From UBA668 sp041394605 (lineage in GTDB: Bacteria > Actinomycetota > Acidimicrobiia > Acidimicrobiales > Ilumatobacteraceae), in assembly GCA_041394605.1 (NCBI GenBank), contig JAWKHX010000013.1, positions 1 through 64,000 on the forward strand: 64,000 bases of DNA, read 5' to 3'. A model generated the notes under the pieces. That model made no database searches. It saw only the letters and a program-made list of their open reading frames with translations, and was not told the origin of the DNA. Within the stretch, counting starts at the first letter, position 1. The number at the start of each line of letters is the position of its first letter. The position numbers and the translations under genes are program-made. This document shows, piece by piece, positions 33,744 through 42,513 of the stretch.

Positions 33744-34433
33744 ATGAGCGGACGGATCCTTCTCGCCGACGACGATCGGGCAATTCGCGAGGCGCTCACC
33801 CGGGCGCTCTCGCTGGAGGGCTACGACGTCGTGCAGGTCAACGACGGCGCACAGGCACTGGCCGCCGTGGAGAACGAGCAGCCCGACGCGGCGATCCTCG
33901 ACGTGATGATGCCGAACGTGGACGGGCTCACCGTGTGCCGGGTGCTGCGCGCCGAGCGCAATCGCCTCCCCGTCCTCATGCTCACCGCCCGCACCGAGAC
34001 CCCCGACCGGGTGGCGGGGCTGGACGCCGGCGCCGACGACTACCTCCCCAAGCCGTTCGATCTCGACGAACTGCTCGCCCGCCTGCGCGCCCTGCTGCGG
34101 CGGGCCCGGCCCGACGACGCGGCGGCCGGCGACGGGCCGCTGCAGGTGGCCGACCTGCGCATCGATTCCACGGCCCGCCGCGTGTGGCGTGGCAGCCGCG
34201 AGGTCGAGCTCAGCAAGACCGAGTTCGACCTGCTCGAACTGCTGGTGCGCAACCAGGGCATCGTGCTGGAGCACTCCACCATCTACGACCGCATCTGGGG
34301 GTACGACTTCGGGCCGGACTCCAAGAACCTGGCCGTCTACATCTCGTATCTGCGCCGCAAGCTGGAAGGGCCGGGCGACAGCAAGCTCATCCACACCGTG
34401 CGCGGGGTGGGATACACGGTGCGGCCCTCGTGA
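33744..34433 (+). CDS. OmpR/PhoB-family response regulator (MprA-like)
   Basis: The 229-residue protein has a receiver domain with an acidic pair (ADDD), phospho-acceptor Asp53 in ILDVMMPNVDG, Thr in MLTARTE and Lys in DYLPKPFD. A winged-helix DNA-binding domain follows (EVELSKTEFDLLELLVRN, YISYLRRKL, RGVGYTVR). Its stop overlaps the GTG start of the histidine kinase (34430). The pair resembles MprAB/PrrAB-type envelope-stress systems of actinobacteria. The upstream 11-bp direct repeats at 32744 suggest it binds its own promoter. Confidence 0.92.
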   Translation: MSGRILLADDDRAIREALTRALSLEGYDVVQVNDGAQALAAVENEQPDAAILDVMMPNVDGLTVCRVLRAERNRLPVLMLTARTETPDRVAGLDAGADDYLPKPFDLDELLARLRALLRRARPDDAAAGDGPLQVADLRIDSTARRVWRGSREVELSKTEFDLLELLVRNQGIVLEHSTIYDRIWGYDFGPDSKNLAVYISYLRRKLEGPGDSKLIHTVRGVGYTVRPS

Positions 34434-35776
34434 GCCTGCGCCTCAAGATCGCCATCCTGCTGGCCGCGCTCGCTGCCGCGGCCACCACCGCCATCGGGGT
34501 CGCGTCCTACCGTTCCACCGCGCACGAATGGGAGGAGACCATCGATCGCTCGCTGCAGGACGCCGCCCGCCGTTTCACCGACCTGCCGGGCGGCGACAAC
34601 GGGTTCGATTTCGACGCCGACGGCGATGGCCGCCCCGGTGGCACCGGGCGCCCACCGTCGTTCGAGCAGATCCTGTGGCAGGCCATCGATGCCCAGGGCA
34701 ACGTGCTCGGCGTGTCCAACTACACCACCCTCCCGATCGCCGACAGCGACCTCGCCGTGGCCGGCGGCACCGCCGTGTCCGCGCACCACGAACTGGACCT
34801 GGACGGCGAGACCTACCGGGTGCTCACCGTGCCCTACCGCAACGGAGCCGTCATCCTGGCCCGCTCGCTGAAGGAGAGCGAGTCGGCCACCAGCAAGGTG
34901 TTGCACAGCACGCTGGTCAGCGTGGGCGTCGTCACGGCGACCGCACTGTTGCTGGGCTGGTTGCTCGCCTGGCAGGTCACCCGCCGCCTGGAACGCTTGA
35001 CCGATGTGGCCGGCACCGTTGCCTCGACCGGCCGGCTGGACGTGGACGTTCCCGTGGAGGGCCGCGACGAGACCGGCCAGTTGGGCCGGGCGTTCAGCGG
35101 GATGCTCGACGCCCTGCAGCGCAGCCGCCAGGAGCAGCAGCAGTTGGTGCAGGATGCCGGCCACGAGCTGCGCACCCCGCTCACCAGCCTGCGCACCAAC
35201 GTGTCCGTGCTGCGCCGGGGCCACGACAAGCTGGACAGCGCCGCCCGCGATCAGCTGCTGGCGGACCTGGACAGCGAGAGCCGCGAGCTCACCGACCTGG
35301 TCAACGAATTGGTGGAACTGGCCGTGCTGGGCGATCGCCGCGACGACGAGCCGGTGCAGCCGGTGCGACTGGCGGACGTGGCCGAGCGGGCCGCCGCCCG
35401 GGCGCGCCGCCGGTTCGGGCGGGAGGTCACGGTGGCCGCCGACGACACGCTGGTGGAGGGGCGGCCGAACGCGCTGGAGCGGGCCACGCAGAACCTGGTG
35501 GACAACGCCTGCAAGTTCTCCGACGGCGGCGCGGTGGAGGTCACCGTGCGCGCCGGCGAACTGGTGGTGCGCGACCACGGTCCGGGCCTGCGCGCCGACG
35601 ACATTCCGCACCTGTTCGACCGCTTCTACCGGTCGGTGGAGATGCGCAGCAAGCCGGGCTCCGGCCTCGGTCTGTCGATCGTGAAGAGCGTCGTGGACGC
35701 CCACGACGGTGAGGTGTTCGCCCGCAACGCGCCCGGTGGCGGCGCCGAGATCGGGTTCCGCCTGACCCCCGCTTGA
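34430..35776 (+). CDS. Membrane histidine kinase, cognate of the OmpR-type regulator
   Basis: The 448-residue sensor has TM1 (ILLAALAAAATTAIGVA), an extracytoplasmic domain of ~130 residues and TM2 (VSVGVVTATALLLGWLLAW). A HAMP region, the dimerisation helix with His245 (DAGHELRTPLTSLRTN) and an ATPase domain with N-box NLVDNACKFS, GPGL and GSGLGLSIVK follow. The GTG start shares bases with the regulator stop. It has the layout of MprB-type kinases. The signal is unknown. The stop codon lies inside the -35 box of the next gene. Confidence 0.92.
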   Translation: MSLRLKIAILLAALAAAATTAIGVASYRSTAHEWEETIDRSLQDAARRFTDLPGGDNGFDFDADGDGRPGGTGRPPSFEQILWQAIDAQGNVLGVSNYTTLPIADSDLAVAGGTAVSAHHELDLDGETYRVLTVPYRNGAVILARSLKESESATSKVLHSTLVSVGVVTATALLLGWLLAWQVTRRLERLTDVAGTVASTGRLDVDVPVEGRDETGQLGRAFSGMLDALQRSRQEQQQLVQDAGHELRTPLTSLRTNVSVLRRGHDKLDSAARDQLLADLDSESRELTDLVNELVELAVLGDRRDDEPVQPVRLADVAERAAARARRRFGREVTVAADDTLVEGRPNALERATQNLVDNACKFSDGGAVEVTVRAGELVVRDHGPGLRADDIPHLFDRFYRSVEMRSKPGSGLGLSIVKSVVDAHDGEVFARNAPGGGAEIGFRLTPA

Positions 35777-35806
35777 CAGCAGATCCGAGGGTGATAACGT
35801 TGTTAT
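35773..35806 (+). promoter_or_regulatory. Sigma-70-type promoter with overlapping inverted repeat upstream of carotenoid oxygenase
   Basis: A consensus TTGACA (35773-35778) is separated by 16 bases from TAACGT (35795-35800). The inverted repeat ATAAC-GTT-GTTAT (35794-35806) covers the -10 box, a position suited to a repressor. AT-rich operator sequence stands out in this GC-rich DNA. Confidence 0.6.
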
Positions 35807-35835
35807 TCGAGACACGGTCACCAAGGGGGCTCGCC

Positions 35836-37203
35836 ATGACCGACACCGCCAACCGCTACCTCGTCGACAACTTCGCGCCGGTGCGCGAGGAAGTCACCGC
35901 CACGGACCTGCAGGTGATCGGCGAACTGCCCGCCGACCTGTGCGGCCGGTACCTGCGCAACGGGCCCAACCCACTGGAGGGCGCCGAACTGGCCACCCAT
36001 CACTGGTTCATGGGCGACGGCATGGTCCACGGGGTGCGCCTGCGCGACGGGCGAGCGGAGTGGTACCGCAACCGCTACGTCGGCTCCACGGCGGTGTCGG
36101 CGTCGCGGGGTGTGCCGGACATCCCCGGCCCCAACTGGAATGCCTCCGGCGGTGGCCCCAACACCAACGTCGGCGGGTTCGCCGGCACCACGTGGGCCAT
36201 GGTGGAGGCCGGCGGCTGCCCGGTGGAACTCAGCTACGACCTCGAGACCGTGGCCCGCAACGACTTCTTCGGCACCCTGCCCAACGGGTTCACCGCCCAC
36301 CCCAAGGTGGACCCGCTGACCGGTGAGATGCACGCCGTCTGCTACGCCTGGCCGCACCTGATGGACCATGTGCAGTACGTGGTGGTGGCACCCGACGGCC
36401 GGGTGCGCAAGGTGGTGGACGTGCCGGTGCCAGGGATGGTGATGGTGCACGACATGTCGCTCACCGGCCGGTACGCGGTGGTCTACGACATGACCGTCAC
36501 GGTGGACGTCGACCTGGCGTTCGCCGGCCGCTTCCCGTTCCGCTGGAACCCGGACTACGGCGCCCGGTTGGGTCTGCTGCCCCGCGACGGCGAGGCCGCC
36601 GACATCGTGTGGATCGACGTGCCGCTGTCGTACGTGTTCCACCCGATGAACGCGTTCGACGACGCCGACGGCAACGTGGTCATCGACCTGTGCGTGTACG
36701 ACCGGATGTTCGACCAGGACCTGTTGGGGCCGTTCGGCGACTGCCTGCCGCGGCTGGAGCGGTGGACGCTGAGCCCCACCCGGCGCACCTGTTCCGTCGC
36801 CGTCATCGACGACCAACCCGTGGAGTTCCCCCGCCACCGTGGCTCGCTGACGGGGCAGCCCTACCGCTTCGGCTACGGCACGTCGCCCACGCCCGACCGG
36901 CCGTGGGCCACGCTGAAGTACGACCTCACCACCGGCGCCCGCCAGGTGTTCGACCACGGCCCCGGCCGCAGCGCCGGCGAGCCGGTGTTCGTCGCCCGGC
37001 CCGACGCGTCGGCGGAGGACGACGGCTGGCTGGTCGCGTTCGTGCACGACGTGCCGGGCGGCACCGCCGAACTGGTGGTGCTCGACGCCCAGGACTTCGG
37101 CCGCGGGGAGGTCGCCCGCGTGGTGCTGCCACAGCGGGTGCCGTTCGGCTTCCACGGCAACTGGGTCAGTGACCGCTCCGTCCCACCCCCGCCTGACCTG
37201 TGA
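35836..37203 (+). CDS. Carotenoid cleavage oxygenase (RPE65/CCD family)
   Basis: The 455-residue protein begins with the family's entry motif 'GELPADLCGRYLRNGPNP' and 'HHWFMGDGMVHGVRL'. It contains candidate iron-binding His in 'FTAHPKVDP', 'VMVHDMSLTGRY', 'SYVFHPMNAFDD' and the C-terminal 'PFGFHGNWV'. These four match the 7-bladed beta-propeller's His4 site. It oxidatively cleaves carotenoids, apocarotenoids or stilbene-like compounds; the substrate is not decidable. AAGGGGG 6 bases before the ATG fixes the start. Expression likely depends on the regulated promoter at 35773. Confidence 0.9.
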   Translation: MTDTANRYLVDNFAPVREEVTATDLQVIGELPADLCGRYLRNGPNPLEGAELATHHWFMGDGMVHGVRLRDGRAEWYRNRYVGSTAVSASRGVPDIPGPNWNASGGGPNTNVGGFAGTTWAMVEAGGCPVELSYDLETVARNDFFGTLPNGFTAHPKVDPLTGEMHAVCYAWPHLMDHVQYVVVAPDGRVRKVVDVPVPGMVMVHDMSLTGRYAVVYDMTVTVDVDLAFAGRFPFRWNPDYGARLGLLPRDGEAADIVWIDVPLSYVFHPMNAFDDADGNVVIDLCVYDRMFDQDLLGPFGDCLPRLERWTLSPTRRTCSVAVIDDQPVEFPRHRGSLTGQPYRFGYGTSPTPDRPWATLKYDLTTGARQVFDHGPGRSAGEPVFVARPDASAEDDGWLVAFVHDVPGGTAELVVLDAQDFGRGEVARVVLPQRVPFGFHGNWVSDRSVPPPPDL

Positions 37204-37272
37204 ACCGCCTTTACGTACACGCTGTCGAGCTGTGACCAGGTAAGACGCGTCGGCAGTCTTGACACAAACGCA

Positions 37273-37294
37273 GCCCGGCCAGGCTGGGCCGGGC
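37273..37294. terminator. GC-rich hairpin after the carotenoid oxygenase gene
   Basis: GCCCGGCC and GGCCGGGC form a perfect 8-bp stem around a 6-base loop, 70 bases after the stop codon and 41 bases before the GH3 start. There is no T-run, so it is either a GC-type terminator or part of the GH3 gene's control region. Confidence 0.45.
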
Positions 37295-37334
37295 CTGGCC
37301 TGATGGCCGGCGGCGGCGTGGCATGCTGCCGGGC

Positions 37335-39725
37335 ATGATCGACATCGACGCCGTCCTTGCCGCGCTGACCCTCGAGCAGAAGGTCAGCCTGCTGGCCGGG
37401 TTCGACAACTGGCACACGGTGGCGCTGCCGGGTGTGCCGGCCATGCGCTGCAGCGACGGGCCGGCGGGCGTGCGCGGCACCAGCTGGAGCGGCCCGGCAT
37501 CGGCCTCGTTCCCCTGCGGCACGGCGCTGGGGGCCACCTTCGACCCGGCATTGGTGGAGGAAGTGGGCGCTGCGCTCGGCCGCGAGGCGCGCAGCAAGAG
37601 CGCGCATGTGCTACTGGCGCCCACGGTGAACCTGCACCGCACGCCCATCGGCGGCCGCAACTTCGAGTGCATGAGCGAGGACCCGGAGCTCACCGCCACG
37701 ATCGCCGCCGCCTACGTGCGCGGGGTGCAGTCGCAGCGGGTGGCCTGCTGCATCAAGCACTTCGTCGCCAACGACACCGAGTACGAGCGCCACACCATCT
37801 CCAGCGACGTGGACCCCGTGACCCTTCGCGAGGCGTACCTGGTCCCGTTCGAGCGTGCCGTCGCCCCGGTGAGCGAGGGTGGTGCAAACGTGCGGTCGCT
37901 GATGAGCTCGTACAACCGGATCAACCGGGTGTACGCCAGCGAGCACCCCGAGCTGCTGCGAACCGTGCTGCGCGACGAGTGGGGTTTCGCCGGTGTCGTC
38001 ATCAGCGACTGGTTCGGCACCCACACGGCGGCCGAGAGCCTGGAAGCCTCGCTGGACCTGGAGATGCCGGGGCCGCCCCGCGCTCGCGGCGCGGCGCTCT
38101 TGCAGGCGGTGCGCGACGGTGCCACCACCGAGGCCCGCGTGGACGAGAGCGTCCTCCGCCTGCTCGCGCTGATGAACTGGGCCGGCGTCGGTGATGGCGA
38201 CGGTGCCGAGACCACCGACGACTCGCCGCAGACCCGGGCCACCATCCGCCGCGCCGCCATCGCCGGCAGCGTGCTGCTGAAGAACGACGGCGTGCTGCCG
38301 CTGGCTGCCGGTACCTCGCTGGCGCTGCTCGGCCCCAACAGCGACCGCGGTCAGGTGCAGGGCGGCGGCAGCGCACGGGTGCGGCCCAACCGGGCCGTCA
38401 TGCCGCTGGCCGCGCTGCAGGAGCGGGGCGTCGCCGTGGTGCACGAGCCCGGCTGCCGGATCGACAAGCGCTTGCCCGCCATGCGCGGCGACTTCTCGGT
38501 GGAGTACACGGACGCTCGCGGCGGGTACGCCACCGTCACCTCGGACCGCATCGGCTTCACCTGGATGGATGCGCCGGCGGAGGGCATCGAGCACGCCTCC
38601 ATGGGGGCGCGCATCACCGGCACGTTCACGCCGCATGCCAGCGGACCGTGGCAGGTGTCGATGACGGTGGTCGGCTCGGCCGTCCTGCGCCTCGACGGTG
38701 CCGTGGTGGTGGACCTCACCAGCCCGCAGACCGGTGGCTTCTTCTTCGGCCTCGGCAGCCCGGAGATCCGCGCCACCGTGGACCTCGCTGCCGGCGTGCC
38801 CGTGGCGGTGGAGGTGGAGGTGGCGGTCGAGGAGCGCGCCCAGTTGCGCGGGCTGATCGTGGGCGCCCAACCGGTGGACGACGGCGACACGATCGACGCG
38901 GCGATTGCCGCAGCCCGCGCCGCGGCGGTGGCCGTGGTGGTGGTGGGCACGAACGCCGACTGGGAGACGGAGGGGGAGGACCGCACCACCATGGCCCTGC
39001 CCGGCCGCCAGGACGAACTGGTCCGCCGGGTCGCCGAGGCGAACCCTCGCACCGTCGTGGTCGTCAACGCCGGCTCACCGGTGTCGATGCCGTGGCTGGG
39101 CGAGGTGGCTGCCGTGCTGCAGGTGTGGTTCCCCGGTGAGGAGATGGGCAATGCGCTGGCCGACATGCTGTTCGGCGACGCCGAGCCCGGCGGTCGCCTG
39201 CCCGTCACCCTGCCCGCCCGGCTGGAGGACACGCCGGCGTTCCAGCACTACCCGGGCTCCGACCTCGTCACCCGGTATGCGGAGGGCCTGCTGATCGGCC
39301 ACCGCTGGTACGACGCGACGGGCATCGACCCGGTGTTCCCCTTCGGCCACGGCCTCGGTTACACCACGTGGGACTTCGGCGAGGCCACCGTCGCCGGCGA
39401 CACCAGCGGTGCGGTGGTGCGCGTGCCGGTTCGCAACAGCGGTACCCGCGCCGGCAGCACCGTGGTGCAGGTGTATGTGGAGCCGCCCGCCTACGAGCCG
39501 GGCCGCCCGGCGCGCACGCTGCGCGGCTTCGCCAAAGTTGCCGCGGCGCCGGGTGAGACCACCGTGGCCGAGGTGCACCTGCCGGCCCGTTCGTTCGCCC
39601 GCTGGGACGAGGCCACCCGGGCATGGGTCACGCCCGCAGGCGACCACCGGGTGCTGGTGGGGCCGTCGTCGGCTGCCGGCGCGCTCAGGCCGGCTGGCGT
39701 GTGTCGTGCACCCGAACCGGCGTGA
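37335..39725 (+). CDS. Glycoside hydrolase family 3 (beta-glucosidase-like) with PA14 insert
   Basis: The 796-residue protein has the GH3 (alpha/beta)8 domain with substrate loops 'MRCSDGPAGVRG', 'NLHRTPIGGRNFE', 'CCIKHFVANDTE' and nucleophile Asp225 in VVISDWFGT. A second domain follows, interrupted by a PA14-like beta-barrel (~385-510, 'ARITGTFTPHASGPWQVSM'). It ends in a C-terminal fibronectin III-like domain (RVPVRNSGTRAGSTVVQVYV). There is no signal peptide, so it is probably cytoplasmic. This order is typical of beta-glucosidases/xylosidases. ATG 37335 is preferred; ATG 37323 is in frame. The last 41 bases overlap the convergent peptidase gene. Confidence 0.92.
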   Translation: MIDIDAVLAALTLEQKVSLLAGFDNWHTVALPGVPAMRCSDGPAGVRGTSWSGPASASFPCGTALGATFDPALVEEVGAALGREARSKSAHVLLAPTVNLHRTPIGGRNFECMSEDPELTATIAAAYVRGVQSQRVACCIKHFVANDTEYERHTISSDVDPVTLREAYLVPFERAVAPVSEGGANVRSLMSSYNRINRVYASEHPELLRTVLRDEWGFAGVVISDWFGTHTAAESLEASLDLEMPGPPRARGAALLQAVRDGATTEARVDESVLRLLALMNWAGVGDGDGAETTDDSPQTRATIRRAAIAGSVLLKNDGVLPLAAGTSLALLGPNSDRGQVQGGGSARVRPNRAVMPLAALQERGVAVVHEPGCRIDKRLPAMRGDFSVEYTDARGGYATVTSDRIGFTWMDAPAEGIEHASMGARITGTFTPHASGPWQVSMTVVGSAVLRLDGAVVVDLTSPQTGGFFFGLGSPEIRATVDLAAGVPVAVEVEVAVEERAQLRGLIVGAQPVDDGDTIDAAIAAARAAAVAVVVVGTNADWETEGEDRTTMALPGRQDELVRRVAEANPRTVVVVNAGSPVSMPWLGEVAAVLQVWFPGEEMGNALADMLFGDAEPGGRLPVTLPARLEDTPAFQHYPGSDLVTRYAEGLLIGHRWYDATGIDPVFPFGHGLGYTTWDFGEATVAGDTSGAVVRVPVRNSGTRAGSTVVQVYVEPPAYEPGRPARTLRGFAKVAAAPGETTVAEVHLPARSFARWDEATRAWVTPAGDHRVLVGPSSAAGALRPAGVCRAPEPA

Positions 39726-41967
39726 CCGGCTGGAACCGCAAGTCGCCGCTGCTGGAGAACGTGCCGATCAGGTCCACCACCAGGTGCATCGTGCTGGACG
39801 TGTAGAGGCAGAACGTGCCGTCCGGGTCCACCCCGACCACGGCCGTGTTGGCCACGGCGGAGCCGACCACGGCGTTGACGTTGGAACTGGTCTGCGGCCC
39901 CGGTGCCAGGTCCGAGCAGCGGCCGGCGGTGACGTAGCCCTTGGCCTGCGCTTGCACGGCCGTGAGGTTCACCATCACGGCGGTCGCGCCCGCTGGCGCT
40001 TCCAGGCGCATGATGGTGCCGCCGTCATTGCGCAGGCCGCAGCGCTCCACCTCCGTCACCGGGTCCGTCCAGCACTGCCGGGTGTCCGCCAGCCGGTCGG
40101 GGGTGACCGCGGTGAAGCCCAGCCCGCCGTCGGAGGGCGGGGTGAAGTACCCCTGCACGTCCACGATCTGCTGCAGCGCGGCGGGCGAGTAGGTGCAGAA
40201 CTGCACTCCCAGATCGTCGGTGGCCGACGGTACGACGGCCAGGTTGGCCACGGTGTCGCCGGCGGCGAAGTTGACATTGCTGCGCGTCTGCGGCCCCGGC
40301 GTGAGCGTGGTGCAGGCGTCGGCGGTGACGTAGCCGGAACTGGCCGGCCCCACCACGGTGAGGTTGGCCAGGCTGGCCACGGCGTCCACCGGTGAGGCGG
40401 ACACGCTGAGCACCTCCGTGCCGCCGGGCACGGGGCCGAGGCCCGCGCAGTTGCCGTCCGGGCCGCAGTAGGTCTGGGTGCGCGTGTCCACGCTGCGGAT
40501 GGGGGTGATCGGTGTGAACAGTGCCCCGTCGGGCGCGACGCTGCTGGGGAAGAAGAAGCCCTGCACGTCCACGATCGTGTGCGCGGCCGTGGACTGGTAG
40601 AGGCAGAACCGTCCCTCGGCGTCGAGCGGCACCACCGCGAGGGATGCCGTGGCGACGCCCGGGCGGGGGTTGCCGTTGGACCACGCCCGCACGCCGCTGG
40701 CCGGGCCGCAGCTCTCGGCGGTGAGGTAGCCGTTGGAGGTGGCCAGGGTGGCCGTGAGGTTCACGAGGGCGGCGGTGGCACCAGCGGGAGCGCCGGTGTC
40801 GATGACGATGCGGGTGTCGGCCGCCGGCACACCGTTGACCGGCAGGCACTCGTCGCTGATGGTGCCGGTCTCGCTGGCCACTTCGAAGCATGCGCCGGAG
40901 CCGACGTTGTGCAGCAGGATCGCCTGTGCCTGCGCGGGGGTGCCGTTGAACTCGAAGTGCATGGGGTCACGGGTGACCGACGACCGGTACTGCGACGGTG
41001 AGGCGCACCCGCTGCTCCAGGCGTAGCCGCCCCAGTAGAGGCCCCACTTCTCGGCGGTCTGGATGACCCACTGCGGCATGTCGGTCTGCATCGGGGTGGC
41101 GCAGGCGCTGGCACCGTTGATCCCGTAGTAGGTCTTCATCGGGTTCTGCACGGTGTTGAAGTCCGACGCCAGCCCGTAGCTGTGCAGCGACAGCGACGAG
41201 CGGGTGAGGCCCTGGCAGTCCTTGCGGGTGCTGGCGGTGCAACGGAACACGTACGCGCCGGCGCCACCGTGCAGCACGTAGCCGTTCTGCTGGATCTCCT
41301 TGAGGAAGCCCATGAACAGCGGCATCACCTGCCACATGGTCTTGAACTGACCTTTGGTGACCGAGCCGACCGCCTCCGGGTTGGTGCTGAACAGGGCCTC
41401 CCAGTCGGCCAGCGCCGGGCTGCCGTTGTACCCCCAGCCGAGCCAGTTCCAGCCGGGGGGCGGCCACACCGACGTGGCGTTGTGCACGCCCAGCGCATCG
41501 GCCGTGGCCTCGTCGACGACGCCGGTGGGGGGCAGCGAGTTGGCCGTCTGGAAGGCCTTCACCGCGGCTTCGGTGAGCGAACCGAACTGGCCGTCCACCA
41601 CCAGCGTCGCGCCGTTGGCGTTCAATGCCGTCTGGATGAGGCTGACGATCGAGCCGCTGGCACCTTTGGCGACGTCCACCCACGGGATGGGATCGCCCTG
41701 GGCAGGGTCGGGGAACGGGGGTGCCGGCCAGCCATAGTTCTCCGGGAGCGTGGAGGTGGCCACGATGGTGCACCCGGCCACATCGCCGGAGTTGATCGTG
41801 GCCTGGCTGCACTTCGGCGGCGCGGTGGGGGTGGTCCACGGGGCGTCCGCGGCGGCAACCGGGGTGGGCGAGGGGACGGCAAGCACCGCCACCGTGGTGG
41901 CGACGCTGCTGAGGGTCATGGCTGCGGCCACGCCCAGAGAGAGGAACCGTCGAGCCGGTCGCTGCAT
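39685..41967 (-). CDS. Secreted PG-binding / M15-type (VanY-like) peptidase with three C-terminal beta repeats
   Basis: This 760-residue exported protein has a signal peptide (SLGVAAAMTLSSVATTVAVLAV) and a peptidoglycan-binding domain (~100-145, 'VDGQFGSLTEAAVKAFQTANSL'). An M15 D-Ala-D-Ala carboxypeptidase-like domain follows, with zinc-site motifs SLHSYGLASDFN and DPMHFEF. Three tandem ~120-residue units each contain 'GATAxxVNLTxxxxxxxGYxTxxxC', a Ser/Asn motif and end 'VDVQGFF/VDVQGYF/VDLIGTF'. It probably trims cell-wall peptides while the repeats bind a surface ligand. An in-frame ATG at 41997 is an alternative start. Confidence 0.82.
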   Translation of the reverse strand: MQRPARRFLSLGVAAAMTLSSVATTVAVLAVPSPTPVAAADAPWTTPTAPPKCSQATINSGDVAGCTIVATSTLPENYGWPAPPFPDPAQGDPIPWVDVAKGASGSIVSLIQTALNANGATLVVDGQFGSLTEAAVKAFQTANSLPPTGVVDEATADALGVHNATSVWPPPGWNWLGWGYNGSPALADWEALFSTNPEAVGSVTKGQFKTMWQVMPLFMGFLKEIQQNGYVLHGGAGAYVFRCTASTRKDCQGLTRSSLSLHSYGLASDFNTVQNPMKTYYGINGASACATPMQTDMPQWVIQTAEKWGLYWGGYAWSSGCASPSQYRSSVTRDPMHFEFNGTPAQAQAILLHNVGSGACFEVASETGTISDECLPVNGVPAADTRIVIDTGAPAGATAALVNLTATLATSNGYLTAESCGPASGVRAWSNGNPRPGVATASLAVVPLDAEGRFCLYQSTAAHTIVDVQGFFFPSSVAPDGALFTPITPIRSVDTRTQTYCGPDGNCAGLGPVPGGTEVLSVSASPVDAVASLANLTVVGPASSGYVTADACTTLTPGPQTRSNVNFAAGDTVANLAVVPSATDDLGVQFCTYSPAALQQIVDVQGYFTPPSDGGLGFTAVTPDRLADTRQCWTDPVTEVERCGLRNDGGTIMRLEAPAGATAVMVNLTAVQAQAKGYVTAGRCSDLAPGPQTSSNVNAVVGSAVANTAVVGVDPDGTFCLYTSSTMHLVVDLIGTFSSSGDLRFQPVTPVRVHDTRQPA

Positions 41968-41999
41968 CACATGGGTATCGGCCCGTCCGCGCCACATCT

Positions 42000-42024
42000 T
42001 GACACGGGGGAATGTGCCGTGTCA
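42000..42024. promoter_or_regulatory. Inverted repeat TGACACGG-N9-CCGTGTCA in a divergent intergenic region
   Basis: Two perfect 8-bp arms flank nine bases, between the M15-type peptidase gene (leftward) and the SRPBCC gene (rightward, start 42045). The left arm is part of a TTGACA (41999-42004) that could act as a -35 element. It fits an operator shared by both genes. Confidence 0.5.
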
Positions 42025-42044
42025 CCGCGGCGTTGGGTGATGGC

Positions 42045-42512
42045 ATGCCCGACACCCGTGACGTCGCCACCGTGGAGCGGTTCATCCCCGCCCCTGCCGC
42101 AGCCATCTTCGACCTGCTCGCCGACCCCTCCCGCCACCAGGAGATCGACGGTTCCGGCACCGTGAAGGGCACGAAGGAGGGCAGCCAGCGGCTGGCGCTG
42201 GGCGCCAAGTTCGGGATGTCGATGAAGATGGGCGTGCCCTACTCGATGGTCAACACGGTGGTGGAGTTCGAGGAGAACCGGCTGATCGCCTGGCAGCCGC
42301 GGCCCGCGCTGGGCCTGCTGCGCTGGCTGGCCGGTGGCCGCATCTGGCGCTACGAACTGGAGCCCCAGGAGGGCGGCACCCTGGTGAAGGAGTCGTGGGA
42401 CATCCGCGAGGAGGCCCACCCCTGGGCGGTGCGCAACATGCGGTCCAAGGTGGTGGACTCGATGACGACGACGCTGGAGCGGATCGAGCAGGTCGTCACC
42501 TCCTCCACCTGA
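42045..42512 (+). CDS. SRPBCC (polyketide cyclase/START-like) family protein
   Basis: The 155-residue protein has the START/SRPBCC pattern: an opening strand 'VERFIPAPAAAIFDLLADPSRHQEIDGSG', central strands around 'NTVVEFEENRLIAWQPRP', 'WRYELEPQEGGTLVKESWDI', and a long C-terminal helix (MTTTLERIEQVV). Members bind hydrophobic ligands in a cavity; actinobacterial versions are often lipid or polyketide related. No catalytic role can be assigned. It is divergent from the peptidase gene with an inverted repeat between them. Its stop nearly abuts the convergent Tat-protein gene (42514). Confidence 0.8.
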   Translation: MPDTRDVATVERFIPAPAAAIFDLLADPSRHQEIDGSGTVKGTKEGSQRLALGAKFGMSMKMGVPYSMVNTVVEFEENRLIAWQPRPALGLLRWLAGGRIWRYELEPQEGGTLVKESWDIREEAHPWAVRNMRSKVVDSMTTTLERIEQVVTSST

Positions 42513-42513
42513 G

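Noticed and set aside
37204..37334. TTGACA at about 37259-37264 as the GH3 promoter
   Set aside because: No matching -10 at proper spacing; a GC hairpin follows instead.
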